A DNA stretch of 64,000 nucleotides. Origin: Rhodococcus wratislaviensis (GTDB lineage Bacteria; Actinomycetota; Actinomycetes; Mycobacteriales; Mycobacteriaceae). The stretch lies in NCBI RefSeq assembly GCF_900455735.1, contig NZ_UAUI01000028.1, forward strand, positions 186,001 to 250,000. Direction: 5' to 3'. This document shows positions 8,520 through 17,249 of the stretch, in pieces. A program made the translations under genes and the position numbers. Each line of letters opens with the position of its first letter. The first letter of the stretch is position 1. The notes below the pieces were generated by a model. That model made no database searches. It worked only from the letters and a program-made list of their open reading frames with translations, and was not told the origin of the DNA.

Positions 8520-9149
8520 TCAGTTGGCCAGCCGCTGAAGGATCGCATCCAATGCCGCGTCAGCGTTCTCACCGGCGAAGATGTTCTGTCCGTGGGCGGA
8601 ACCAGGCAGAAGGATCACCACATTGTCATCGCCCGGTGAGCTGTCGGCGAGTTGCTGCGACACGTTGGCGACGGGCTCGTCCTCGCTCGCGATGAACAGC
8701 TTGGGCTCCCCGCCGAGGCCGTCGACAACCCGGTTGGGGGAGAGCAGAACCAGCTGGTCGGAAAGGTCGGGCTGCTGCGAGGCCAGTTGCACGATCGCAT
8801 CGGCGCCCGCACTTCCGCCCACCAGCGCGACGTCGGCGTGCCCGTCGTTCTGGAGCTTCGCTACGGCGGCGGCGATCGACTCCGGCGCGATGTCCTCGAC
8901 TGCGATCACAGTGGCACCCTGGTCGGCGATCGCCGCGGCCTGCCTCTCCCAGCTGGCAGCGTCGAAGACGGCACCGTGGGCCAGAACGACTCCGTACCCG
9001 CCATCGCCCCACTGCAGTGCGTCGCCGCCGCCGACCTCGATCTCGGTGCCGTTGGTGTTACCGTCCGTCGATGGTGTGTTGTCCTCGTCGGAGCAGCCCG
9101 TGACGACGAGTGCGAGGAGCAGCAAAGGAAGGGCGAGTAAGGCCTTCAT
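8520..9149 (-). CDS. Lipoprotein with alpha/beta-hydrolase fold
   Basis: A 209-residue exported lipoprotein. The signal peptide is followed by a lipobox (LVVTGC, Cys at about residue 19), so it should be lipid-anchored outside the membrane. A Ser/Thr/Asn-rich linker follows. The mature part resembles a small dienelactone-hydrolase/alpha-beta-hydrolase core: VVLAHGAVFDAASW near 53, the nucleophile elbow VGGSAGAD near 111, KLFIASEDEPV near 149 and an expected catalytic His in GSAHGQNIF near 186. The Asp/Glu member is probably in EDEP. The substrate is unknown. The minus-strand promoter region upstream is shared with a decayed VOC gene. Confidence 0.8.
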   Translation of the reverse strand: MKALLALPLLLLALVVTGCSDEDNTPSTDGNTNGTEIEVGGGDALQWGDGGYGVVLAHGAVFDAASWERQAAAIADQGATVIAVEDIAPESIAAAVAKLQNDGHADVALVGGSAGADAIVQLASQQPDLSDQLVLLSPNRVVDGLGGEPKLFIASEDEPVANVSQQLADSSPGDDNVVILLPGSAHGQNIFAGENADAALDAILQRLAN

Positions 9150-9335
9150 GTCTCAAACATACTGCCGAGGAGTCCACCCTTGGCGCGATTGCGGGACGCA
9201 CACCGGCATACCGGTATACCGAATGAGGGTCGGTGACCGGTCCCTGATTCGGCTACTGGTCGGACGCCGTTGATCACAAATTTCTCGCCCTCCGCGCTTG
9301 ACCTTCGAGTCGACTCGAAGGCTTACCGTCGTTGC

Positions 9336-9525
9336 ATGAGTACTCAGTGAACTCGTGCTCGGTTGCCGCGACCCTGAGGTGCTGGCGCGGTTCTGGTGCG
9401 AGGTCCTCGACTTCGTAGTGCTCGACTGCGAGGAGGACTGTATCGTCGCGATCGTCACAGCAGCTCGTACTTCCGACGGATATGCCTACGGGTGGGCACG
9501 CCCGTCGTCCGGTCAGCGGGCGTAG
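9336..9525 (+). pseudogene. VOC/glyoxalase-family gene remnant, frameshifted and truncated
   Basis: From 9349 the plus strand reads ELVLGCRDPEVLARFWCEVL followed by DFVVLDC. This is the characteristic first beta-alpha-beta of a vicinal-oxygen-chelate (glyoxalase-like) domain. An ATG at 9336 starts a 4-codon frame ending in TGA; removing one base would join it to the VOC frame, so a frameshift sits at about 9347. Homology-like sequence stops at about 9460 and the frame ends at 9525, inside the 3' end of the convergent penicillin-binding protein gene. Intact VOC proteins need about 120 residues; only about 40 remain. Confidence 0.6.
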
Positions 9526-11576
9526 CGCGGGTCGATCGGAGGCAGGGTGGTGGGGCCGAAGTTGTTCGCGATCGGCATCATCGCCGTGAACCAGGTGCGG
9601 GCCGGCTCGGTGCCGCCGAACAGGTTGCCGTCCCCACACGAGCGCAGCGGGCTGGTGCAGATCTGGCCGGGGGTCGGCGAGTCCCCGAATACGTAGACGC
9701 TGCCGGCCAGGTTGTTGGTGTACCCGATGAATGCCGACGACATGTGCGATTCGGTGGTCCCGGTCTTGCCGGACATCGGCAGCTTCCACCCGGCGGCCGC
9801 GGCCGCGGCCGACGCCGTGCCACCGGGCAGGTCGTCCTTGCTGAGCCCGTTGGACAGGGTGTCGGCCAGGCCGGGATCGACGACCTGCTCGCAGGCTTGC
9901 TGGGTGAGAGGGACCGGCCGGCCCTCGCGGTCGACGATCGAGTCGATCGGGGTCGGTGGGCACCACTTGCCGTGTGAGGCCAGGGTCGCGGCGACATTCG
10001 ACAGTTCGAGCGGGTTGATCCACACCGGGCCGAGGGTGAACGACCCCAGATTCTGGTCCTTCTGCATGTCGGCCAGGCTCTGGTCTCCGAACCCGGAGGT
10101 GCCCGGTTCGCTGTACGACCGCATGCCGAGACGCACTGCCATGTCCACCGTCGCATCCACCCCGGTGGTCTGGAGAAGTTTCACGAACGCGGTATTCGGT
10201 GACTGGGCGAGGGCGTCGGTGACCGACAGTGCTCGCGGATACGGGGCGGCGTTCTGAACGCAGTAGGTCGCCGCCGGGCAACCGGGGGCGCCGCCGTCAC
10301 CCATCCCGCGGGCGTCGAACCGGCCGGGCACGTCGAGGATCGTATTGAGTCGCAGACCCTTCTCCATGGCCGCTGCGGTGGTGAAGACCTTGAATACCGA
10401 TCCGGCGCCGTGCCCGGACAGTGAATAGGGCAACTCCTGAACCGTCTCGGCGGCGGCCGCGTCCAGGCCGTAGTTGCGGCTGCCCGCCATGGCCAGGACC
10501 CGATGTTGGTCCTGCCCGGGCTGGACGACGTTCATCACACTCGCGATGTCAGGGAGTTTCGGGTCGGCGTGGGTGGACACCGCCGACTTCACCGATCCCT
10601 GCACGGCCGGATCGAGGGTGGTGCGGATCAGGTAGCCGCCCTTTTCGATCTGCTCCCGAGACAATCCGGCGGTCTGGAGGTACTGCAACGCGTAGTCGCA
10701 GAAGAACCCGCGGTCGCCGGCGGCGATGCATCCGCGGGGCAGGTTGTTCGGTTTCGGAAGCACTCCGAGCGGCGATTCCTTCAGGGCGCGGATCTCGGCG
10801 GCCCGGTCCGGAACATTGACGATCAGGGTGTCCAGGACGACATTGCGGCGCTCGAACACCCCCTCTGGGTTGGTGTACGGGTTGAGTGCGGAGCTGGACT
10901 GCACCATGCCCGCGAGCATCGCCGACTGCGCGAGGTTCAGGTCCTTGGCGTCGATGCCGAAGTACGTGCGGGCGGCGTCCTGCACCCCGAAGGAACCGTT
11001 GCCGAACGGCACCAGGTTCAGATACCGGGTGAGAATTTCCTCTTTGGAGAGTTCCTGATCGAGGGTCATTGCCATCCGGATCTCCCGGATCTTGCGGACG
11101 GGCGTGGTCTCGATCGCGGCACGGCGTTCGGCGTCGGTCTTGGCGACCACGTGCAGCAGGTAGTTCTTCACATACTGCTGATTGATGGTCGAGGCACCCT
11201 GTTCGATCTGACCCCTGGTGGTGTTGGTGAAGAACGCCCGCATCGTGCCCTGCCAGTCCACCCCCTGATGTTCGCCGAACCGCCTGTCCTCGATGGAGAG
11301 AATCGCCAGTTTCATGTCGTTGGAGATCTGGTCGCTGGGCACCTCGAAACGGCGCTGGTCGTACAGCCAGGCGATCGGGTTCCCGGTGACGTCGGTCATG
11401 GTCGTCACCGCCGGCACCACCCCGTCGGCCAATTCGGCCGAGGAATTACCGACGCTGTCGGCGGCGCGGTTGGATGCGTACCCGAGTCCGGCGGCGATCG
11501 GGAACATCACCCCGGCCAGCATTACCCCCGCGGCCAGGGTGGCGCCGGTGAGTTTGAGAACAGTCTTGGATTGCAT
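9513..11576 (-). CDS. Class A penicillin-binding protein (PonA-like), glycosyltransferase/transpeptidase
   Basis: A 687-residue bifunctional peptidoglycan synthase. An N-terminal membrane anchor (about residues 8-33) leads into the GT51 glycosyltransferase domain, with the catalytic Glu in SIEDRRFGEHQGVD near 93. GASTINQQYVKN follows near 127 and RKIREIRMAM near 160. The transpeptidase domain has SVFK (nucleophile Ser, about residue 393), SPN near 453 and KTG (SGKTGTT) near 602. All three penicillin-binding motifs are intact. The size and the PonA2-like ordering without a long C-terminal extension fit mycobacterial-type homologues. It polymerises and cross-links cell wall outside the membrane. 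A 2-TM protein gene lies upstream on the same strand. Confidence 0.93.
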   Translation of the reverse strand: MQSKTVLKLTGATLAAGVMLAGVMFPIAAGLGYASNRAADSVGNSSAELADGVVPAVTTMTDVTGNPIAWLYDQRRFEVPSDQISNDMKLAILSIEDRRFGEHQGVDWQGTMRAFFTNTTRGQIEQGASTINQQYVKNYLLHVVAKTDAERRAAIETTPVRKIREIRMAMTLDQELSKEEILTRYLNLVPFGNGSFGVQDAARTYFGIDAKDLNLAQSAMLAGMVQSSSALNPYTNPEGVFERRNVVLDTLIVNVPDRAAEIRALKESPLGVLPKPNNLPRGCIAAGDRGFFCDYALQYLQTAGLSREQIEKGGYLIRTTLDPAVQGSVKSAVSTHADPKLPDIASVMNVVQPGQDQHRVLAMAGSRNYGLDAAAAETVQELPYSLSGHGAGSVFKVFTTAAAMEKGLRLNTILDVPGRFDARGMGDGGAPGCPAATYCVQNAAPYPRALSVTDALAQSPNTAFVKLLQTTGVDATVDMAVRLGMRSYSEPGTSGFGDQSLADMQKDQNLGSFTLGPVWINPLELSNVAATLASHGKWCPPTPIDSIVDREGRPVPLTQQACEQVVDPGLADTLSNGLSKDDLPGGTASAAAAAAGWKLPMSGKTGTTESHMSSAFIGYTNNLAGSVYVFGDSPTPGQICTSPLRSCGDGNLFGGTEPARTWFTAMMPIANNFGPTTLPPIDPRYAR

Positions 11577-11756
11577 TACGGCACCTCATTCGACGGTCCA
11601 CCGGCAATGAATCAACCGGTGCTGGAACGATTATCGGGCCACGCGGCACGGCCGGGGCGGGAATGACACGCGTGCGGCGCACATTCCGGTGGCGGTCACG
11701 AGAGGGTGGGAGAGGTGATGGATCTGACGGTACGGCGGCGGCCGAGGCCTGGCCTG

Positions 11757-12173
11757 TCACACCCGCAGCACACAGGAGCTTCGTCGCACGGGCATCGGGG
11801 ACACCGCCGAAGTCGAGGACGGTGCCCGGGCGCGGACCGGCCAGGACGGCAGCCCGCAGTCGGCGCCGCGCACCGGGGTGCGGCGCCGTGCGAGCGCGCT
11901 CACCAGCACCGCCAACGCTCCGGCGAACGCGGTCAAGGTCAGCTGCAGATGCACCGGCGGGTCCGTTCCCCGGTAGACCGTGTCGGCGGTGGCGGACGTG
12001 GAAGTGTTCGGATCCGCTTCGGCACCGAAGAGAGCCGGGAGCGCCTCGTGTACCGCGCCCGCCGCGTTGGTGTGGCTGGCCTGCAGGGCCGTCAGCACCG
12101 CACCGATCGTCGCGAGCACGGTGACGAGAAGCAGCGCCGAGCGCCGCCGCGAAGATTGCCGACCGCCACACAC
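11757..12173 (-). CDS. Small two-helix membrane protein of unknown function
   Basis: About 138 residues: a short arginine-rich start (RQSSRRR), one membrane helix (SALLLVTVLATIGAVLTAL), about 50 residues with many Thr/Ala/Asp, then a second helix (LTAFAGALAVLVSALA) followed by RRR. This gives a cytoplasmic-in, cytoplasmic-out hairpin. The frame is open far upstream, but that part is arginine/proline shadow. The GTG at 12173 is the most natural start, although no ribosome site precedes it. The C-terminal 30 residues look degenerate. The family is not recognised. It sits upstream of the penicillin-binding protein on the same strand, with a 180-bp gap. Confidence 0.45.
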   Translation of the reverse strand: MCGGRQSSRRRSALLLVTVLATIGAVLTALQASHTNAAGAVHEALPALFGAEADPNTSTSATADTVYRGTDPPVHLQLTLTAFAGALAVLVSALARRRTPVRGADCGLPSWPVRARAPSSTSAVSPMPVRRSSCVLRV

Positions 12174-12762
12174 AAGGGTCAAGGTAACACCGATAGCGTG
12201 TTCCCTGACCGGTTCCGGGGATAGGGGATCAAGGCGGTGAACCGGTGGGCGATCGGCCACCCGTAGAGGGGACCGATCAGCGACCACGCGAACGGAACTT
12301 ACTCGACCGGAACATAGGGTCAGACCAGTTGGTCCGCGTCGGGATCGTCTGCGATCTCGGTGCGGCGGACCTGTTGGGCGTGTCCAGTCGACGTGGGTGA
12401 GCGTTGGGCGGTGGGTGAGACAGGCGATGATCGACGGCAACCCGTCGGATGGCCCGGTGGCCGCGACCGGGGTGTGCTTCGTTATGGTGGAGTGCGCTCG
12501 CTCGGTCCTCACTTCCGTTGCAGGGGTGGTGAAATCGACACCAAACAGCCCCCAAGCCACAGAAGGGTTTTGGTGACCCGCGGACCTGCGAGATCAGTGA
12601 CCACCTGCCGGAGTGGATGTCGGCGCCCCCTGGCGGGAGGGGATCATCGCCCAGGGCCATGAACCGGGAGAACGTCGAGGAAGCCGATCGCGCGTTCACC
12701 GAAGAGGACGTGTGCCGAGCCGATCAATTGGCCGACTGTGACGAAAAGTCACGTGTCTCGGG
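12174..12762. other. 589-bp stretch without a clear gene
   Basis: No intact gene is visible. A short minus-strand segment at 12320-12370 reads QVRRTEIADDPDADQLV before a TGA and has strong coding-like composition, so it may be the tail of a lost gene. No start, domain or ribosome site can be attached to it. The remaining sequence is low-information on both strands. Confidence 0.3.
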
Positions 12763-13815
12763 CTATCCCGCGTCGGCGCGGTGCGCAGTGCCGAAGCGGC
12801 GTTGGTAGACCGTAGGCGACATCGACAGCTCCCGCACGAAGACTCTTCGTAGGCTCTCGTAGCTGGGGAATCCGGCGAGTGATGCTGCCTGCGTCGCGTT
12901 GTGTCCCTGGTCGAGGAGGGCCTTTGCCAGGTCGAATCGGACCAGCTCGACGTACCGGGCTGGTGTGGTGGACAGCTCGGTTCGGAAGAGTCGCGTGAGG
13001 TGTCGAGGGCTCACATTGAGATGTCGGGCGAGTTCGGCGAGCGAGTGGTTCCCGGCGGGGTCCGCCGTCACAAGATCCACTATTCGGCGGAGGGCTGGAG
13101 TGCGCGGCGGTGGGCCCTGGAGTGGGGCCGAGAACTGCGATTGTCCGCCCGCACGCTGCAGGTAGACCACCAGGCGGCGGGCGACGTCGCGGGTCAGGTC
13201 GGGGCCGTGGTCGTCCTCGACCAGCGCCAGCGCCAGGTCGATGCCGGCGCTCACGCCCGCGGATGTGTACGTGGTGCCGTCGCGAACATAGATCGAGTCG
13301 GGTGAGACGAGGGTCGTGGGGTGCCGGGCGGCGAGTTCGTGTGCGACTTTCCAGTGCGTAGTCGCGCGTTTGCCCTCCAGGAGGCCGGCCGCGCCGAGGA
13401 TGAACGCTCCGGTGCAGATGGAGCCGATCCGGGCGGCTCGCATCGCGAGGGTGGCGGTGGCCTCGACGAGGTCACCGGCGATGGCGGTGCGCGGGTAGAT
13501 GTCGCCGCCTGCGACGAGGAAGGTGTCGGGGGCGGGCTCCGATCCCGCGTTGCCGTCGACGGAGATCGTGATGCCGATCGAGGACGCGACGTCGGCACCG
13601 GTCGGTGACAACAACACGATCTGGTAGTCGGCGCCGCATCGATTGGCCTCCGCGAACACCTCGGCGGGGCCGGCGACGTCGAGAAGCTTCACCCCGTCGT
13701 AGACGAGGATCGCGACCCGATGCGGGTGGGGGCTCGTGTGCACGCTCACCGCCTGTCCGGATTCGGGTGCTTCATGGCCGGACGGAGGCGGCGCCGGAGG
13801 GTCGAGGGAGGGCAC
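12763..13815 (-). CDS. GlxA-family transcriptional regulator (DJ-1/PfpI + AraC HTH)
   Basis: A 350-residue regulator. Residues about 30-200 form a DJ-1/PfpI-like amidotransferase-type sensor domain (VAILVYDGVKLLDVAGPAEVF; SICTGAFILGAAGLLEGKRA with the elbow Cys). Residues about 245-345 are an AraC-type double helix-turn-helix (HSLAELARHLNVSPRHLTRL; AASLAGFPSYESLRRVF). Members usually activate nearby catabolic genes in response to small molecules. The proline-rich first 23 residues look non-coding; a GTG at about codon 24 is a plausible alternative start. It is divergent from the HD-domain gene at 13874, only 58 bp away, so regulation of that gene is the natural guess. Confidence 0.9.
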   Translation of the reverse strand: MPSLDPPAPPPSGHEAPESGQAVSVHTSPHPHRVAILVYDGVKLLDVAGPAEVFAEANRCGADYQIVLLSPTGADVASSIGITISVDGNAGSEPAPDTFLVAGGDIYPRTAIAGDLVEATATLAMRAARIGSICTGAFILGAAGLLEGKRATTHWKVAHELAARHPTTLVSPDSIYVRDGTTYTSAGVSAGIDLALALVEDDHGPDLTRDVARRLVVYLQRAGGQSQFSAPLQGPPPRTPALRRIVDLVTADPAGNHSLAELARHLNVSPRHLTRLFRTELSTTPARYVELVRFDLAKALLDQGHNATQAASLAGFPSYESLRRVFVRELSMSPTVYQRRFGTAHRADAG

Positions 13816-13873
13816 CGTGGAGGGACGGACACACCGTCCGTTCTACAACATCGACACCGGAAAGTGCAGGACC

Positions 13874-14512
13874 ATGACCGAGATCATCGCAGGAGTAGAG
13901 ATTCCCGAGACGCGGGCGGCAGCCGAGGCCACTCGTTTCATCAGGGAGACGACGAACCCGCTGATCTTTCATCACTCGCGGCGGGTGTTCCTCTTCGGCA
14001 CGCTCGCGGCCCGCGAGCGCGGCCTGCAGCCGGACCCTGAGCTGCTCTACATCTCTGCCCTGTTCCACGACACAGGCCTGCTCACACCCTTCTCGGAAAT
14101 CGAGCAGCGGTTCGAGCTCGACGGGGCCGATCACGCCCGCAAGTTCCTGCTCGATCGCGGTTTCTCCGACGCCGCCGCGGAGGTGGTCTGGACGGCGATC
14201 GCGCTGCACACCACGCCTGGGATTCCCGGCCGGATGGGCGACGAGGTCGCTTCCACGAATTTCGGTGTCCTCACCGATGTGGTCGGGCTGGGTCTGGACG
14301 GGCTGGCCCCGGACCAGGTGGAGGAGATCACCGCCGCCCATCCGCGGGGTGACTTCAAGAACGAGTTTCTGCGTGCCTTCGTCGACGGGCTCGGCCATCG
14401 CCCGGACACCACCTACGGGACGGTCAACGCCGATGTGCTGGAGCACTTCGTTCCCGGCTTCCGCAGCATCAGCATGGTGGAGCGCATCATGGGGTCGGCG
14501 TGGTCTGCGTGA
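13874..14512 (+). CDS. HD-domain metal-dependent hydrolase (cyanamide hydratase-like)
   Basis: A 212-residue HD-superfamily protein. IFHHSRRVFLFGTLAA supplies the first His, ALFHDTGL the HD doublet near residue 68, and IALHTTPGIPGR another metal-ligand His. The order and spacing match the HD subgroup that includes fungal cyanamide hydratase (Ddi2) and many bacterial isonitrile/cyanamide hydratase-annotated proteins. The true substrate here is unknown. The ATG at 13874 is chosen because the protein then begins at the family start; upstream codons overlap the regulator. It is divergent from the GlxA-type regulator and 102 bp ahead of an AhpD-like gene. The three probably form a small regulated unit. 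Confidence 0.8.
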   Translation: MTEIIAGVEIPETRAAAEATRFIRETTNPLIFHHSRRVFLFGTLAARERGLQPDPELLYISALFHDTGLLTPFSEIEQRFELDGADHARKFLLDRGFSDAAAEVVWTAIALHTTPGIPGRMGDEVASTNFGVLTDVVGLGLDGLAPDQVEEITAAHPRGDFKNEFLRAFVDGLGHRPDTTYGTVNADVLEHFVPGFRSISMVERIMGSAWSA

Positions 14513-14614
14513 CTGGCAGGCACCGTGCGATCTTCAGGCAATTCTCGTTTCAGCACTATCGGCGTGGGCGCCCTGATCCCACGACCATTCGGCAATCTAC
14601 ACAGAAGGACCATT

Positions 14615-15052
14615 ATGACCAGCGTGAATATCGGCAAGCAGCACCCGTCCGTATACCAGAGCCTGATGAAGATGGATGCCGAAGTGAAAGCTGCCCTGGA
14701 AGCGGCGGGGGTGGGCCCGCTCCTGGTGGAGTTGGTGAAGATCCGCGTCTCCCAGCTCAACGGCTGCGCCTTCTGCCTTCGCCTGCACACCCGTGACGCC
14801 CTGGCGAAGGGGGAGACGACGGATCGACTCGCGGTCGTCGCGGCGTGGTGGGAGGCGCAGTACTTCAGCGACCAGGAGCGGGCGGCGCTCGCCCTCGCCG
14901 AGCAGGTCACCGCGCTCGCTGTTCCGGAACGGCGGACCTGGGATGACGGCTCCCTCACCGACGCGCAGGTGTCCGCGATCAGCTGGCTCGCGACGGTGAT
15001 GAACGCCTGGAACCGGGTTGCCGTCACCAGCCACTACCCGGTTGCGCCGTAG
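14615..15052 (+). CDS. Carboxymuconolactone decarboxylase/AhpD-like protein
   Basis: A 145-residue all-helical protein of the CMD/AhpD superfamily. The key motif is LNGCAFCLRLHTRDA, whose CxxC pair and His two turns later form the thiol-disulphide/peroxidase-type centre of AhpD-like members. It probably acts as an alkylhydroperoxidase-type redox protein and not a decarboxylase, since decarboxylases lack the CxxC. AGAAGGAC at 14602-14609 fixes the start. It follows the HD-domain gene by 102 bp on the same strand. The last residues VAVTSHYPVAP are typical of the YciW/AhpD-like group. Confidence 0.88.
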   Translation: MTSVNIGKQHPSVYQSLMKMDAEVKAALEAAGVGPLLVELVKIRVSQLNGCAFCLRLHTRDALAKGETTDRLAVVAAWWEAQYFSDQERAALALAEQVTALAVPERRTWDDGSLTDAQVSAISWLATVMNAWNRVAVTSHYPVAP

Positions 15053-15182
15053 AGTTCTCGGCCCTCGGCGCTTTCTCCGAGGGCCGATTTACGGATCGTG
15101 TCGGGGCACCCGCGCTCGGCGCCGTGGTGACAGGGGATCGCGATGCCGAGGGAGAAGAGGTCCGTCAGTGAAACGTAGGCAC

Positions 15183-16424
15183 TCACGCCCAGGTCGCGAT
15201 CCGGGTGGACCCCTTCGGCCGTTCCGCCTGCAGACGCAGCAGTTCACCGCGGACCTCGGCGTCCAGCGCGATGTCGAGGACCGTCCACGCCAGGGCCGTC
15301 GCACCGTCCAGGACCGCGGCGTCGGCGGCGGGACTTGCTGCGGCGTCGGCGAAGTCGGAGTTGTGTGGAATGGCGGTGCTTCCGAGCACGGCGACCGTGG
15401 GATGGATCGACGGCACGACCTGGGACACGTTCCCCATGTCGCTGGACCCTCCGCCCAGTGAGGCGGACGTCAGTTCGCGACCGGTGGCCTGCAGGTTCCG
15501 GTCCCAGATGTCCGCGAGCAGCGGGTTCTGGATCATCGGTGCGTACGGCGGTTCCGTCGTCGTGTACGTCCACTCGCATCCCGTGGCGAGGGCTCCCGCT
15601 TCGAAGCAGGCGAGCACACGGGTCTTCACTTCGCGCCACTCCTCGATTTCCGGCGCCCGCACCTCGACCTGTACGACGGTCCTGGCCGGGATGATGTTGG
15701 TGACCTCACCGCCGTGCGAGACGAACGCGTTGACGCGTGTTTTCGCCCGGAACTGCTGGCGGACCAGCCCGATGGCGTTCAGCGCGATCGTCGCGGCGGC
15801 ACCGGCGTTGATTCCGTGCTCGGGTGCGCCGGCGGCGTGCGCGGCGCGACCGGTGAACGTGACCTCGAACCGGTCGACCGCCTGCATCCACAGTGAGGCA
15901 CAAGGCATGTCCGTTCCCGACGCGCCATGCACCATCAGAGACAACGCCGCGTCGTCCCACGCCCCTGCCTCGAGCATGGGAATCTTGCCGCCGCCGTGCT
16001 CCTCGGCGGGGGTGCCCAGCAGTTTGACCCGGAGACCGGCCTCGTCGGCGACCGCCGCGAGAGCGAGGGCGGCGCCGACCCCGGCGGCCGCGATCATGTT
16101 GTGCCCGCACGCGTGCCCGACCTCGGGCAGCGCGTCGTACTCGGCGCAGATCGCGACGGTGAGGTCGCCGCTCCCGTAGATCGCCTCGACGGCCGTGTCG
16201 AGTCCGTAGACGCCGACGGTCGTGTCGAAGCCTGCTCTTCGGAGGGCGTCCCCGACGAGCGCGGCGGCCTGATGCTCCTCGAACGCGATCTCGGGTGTGC
16301 CGTGAATGCGATGGCTCAGTCCGAGCAGTTCGTCCTCGTGGTTCCGGAGCACTTGTGCCGCCGTGTCCTTCAGCGCTCCCGTGCGCGAGTCGGTGGTGTC
16401 GCCTGCGGAGGTGGCGAGAGTCAT
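15183..16424 (-). CDS. M20 family amidohydrolase (AbgA/aminoacylase-like)
   Basis: A 413-residue cytoplasmic metallopeptidase-type amidohydrolase. Visible signatures are CAEYDALPEVGHACGHNM near residue 92 (metal ligands and catalytic Asp), GTPAEEHGGGK near 137 (catalytic Glu pair), GRAAHAAGAPEHGINA near 187 (dimerisation domain entry) and a late SLGGGSSDMGNVS near 336 with the last metal ligand. These match the AbgA/AmhX group, which cleaves N-acyl or p-aminobenzoyl-glutamate amides. GAGGAAGGAAC 6 nt before the ATG at 16424 fixes the start. It follows the truncated second M20 gene by 35 bp on the same strand, as paired subunits A and B do elsewhere. Confidence 0.9.
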   Translation of the reverse strand: MTLATSAGDTTDSRTGALKDTAAQVLRNHEDELLGLSHRIHGTPEIAFEEHQAAALVGDALRRAGFDTTVGVYGLDTAVEAIYGSGDLTVAICAEYDALPEVGHACGHNMIAAAGVGAALALAAVADEAGLRVKLLGTPAEEHGGGKIPMLEAGAWDDAALSLMVHGASGTDMPCASLWMQAVDRFEVTFTGRAAHAAGAPEHGINAGAAATIALNAIGLVRQQFRAKTRVNAFVSHGGEVTNIIPARTVVQVEVRAPEIEEWREVKTRVLACFEAGALATGCEWTYTTTEPPYAPMIQNPLLADIWDRNLQATGRELTSASLGGGSSDMGNVSQVVPSIHPTVAVLGSTAIPHNSDFADAAASPAADAAVLDGATALAWTVLDIALDAEVRGELLRLQAERPKGSTRIATWA

Positions 16425-16459
16425 GTGCGGGTTCCTTCCTCGGGGTGGGTGACAGACGA

Positions 16460-17248
16460 TCACTGCGCGGCGACGGCGTCGCGAAGAGGCGGGGCGACGA
16501 CCCCGTCGGGAAGTGGTGAATCGTAAGGGGTCTCGGAGGTGCGCGCCGTGAACTCCTTGCGCGCCGAGGCCAGCAACTCGGTGTCCGTGAGGAGGTCCGC
16601 GGCGGTCGTGGCCATGATCTTGGCGGCATGGATCATCCCCTTGTGCGCGGCGGGAAGCTTGCCCTGGGCGACCATCTGCCACGAGTGGGCGGCCGTGCCG
16701 GCGCTGACGCACGCCGTGGCGCACTGCACGAGCGGTGTCACCCAGCTGACGTCGCCGAGGTCGCTGGATCCGGTCATCGTCGGCCGCGGAGTGCGTGCGT
16801 CGAACGTGACGATCCCCGTGTGCAGCGCGCTTCCGTCGCCCTCGAATTCACCGCCGAGAGTGCTCGCCGTGCGTCCCGTTACGGCCCCGGTGACGAACGC
16901 TGCCGCGGACTCGAGGTCGGTGTCGTCGAAAGGGACCGGCCCGAGGATGCGGAGCCGCTCCTGCATCGAATCCTCGAGGACCGTGTTGGGCAGGATGTCC
17001 GAGCATCCGCCGTCGATCTCGATCTCGACCGCGGTCTCGGTCATCAGGGCGGCGCCCTCGGCGATCTTCGTCACGCGGGCGAACAGCTCGCGCATGCCGG
17101 CCACGTCGGGCGACCGCACCAGGTAGTAGGCCTCGGCGGTGGCCTGGACGACATTGGGTGAGCGACCGCCGGTGTCGAGGATCGCGTAGTGAATCCGGCA
17201 ATCCGACGGCATGTGCTCACGCAGGAAATTCGTGCCCACGTTCATGCC
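16460..17248 (-). pseudogene. M20 amidohydrolase (AbgB-like), N-terminus deleted
   Basis: About 262 C-terminal residues of an M20 enzyme resembling the AbgB subunit (intact members about 480 residues). The reading begins abruptly at MNVGTNFLREHMPSDCRIHY and continues through HYAILDTGGRSPNVVQATAE, VEIEIDGGCSDILPN, PTMTGSSDLGDVSW and HKGMIHAAKIMA to a normal end. The N-terminal metal-binding half is missing. At about 17248 the homology stops and the DNA continues as the start of an oppositely oriented MFS gene. An ORF extends beyond this point but its first 57 residues are antisense to that MFS gene. It is predicted non-functional, although the fragment keeps an open frame. Confidence 0.75.
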
Positions 17249-17249
17249 C

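Noticed and set aside
9195-9225. CCGGCATACCGGTATACCG as an IS end or regulator site
   Set aside because: The overlapping short palindromes are suggestive, but no partner repeat or adjacent regulated gene could be tied to them.
15183-16724. A 513-codon version of the M20 hydrolase with a long N-terminal extension
   Set aside because: The first 100 residues overlap the upstream M20 remnant in another frame. The ATG at 16424 has a good ribosome site and starts at the family N-terminus.
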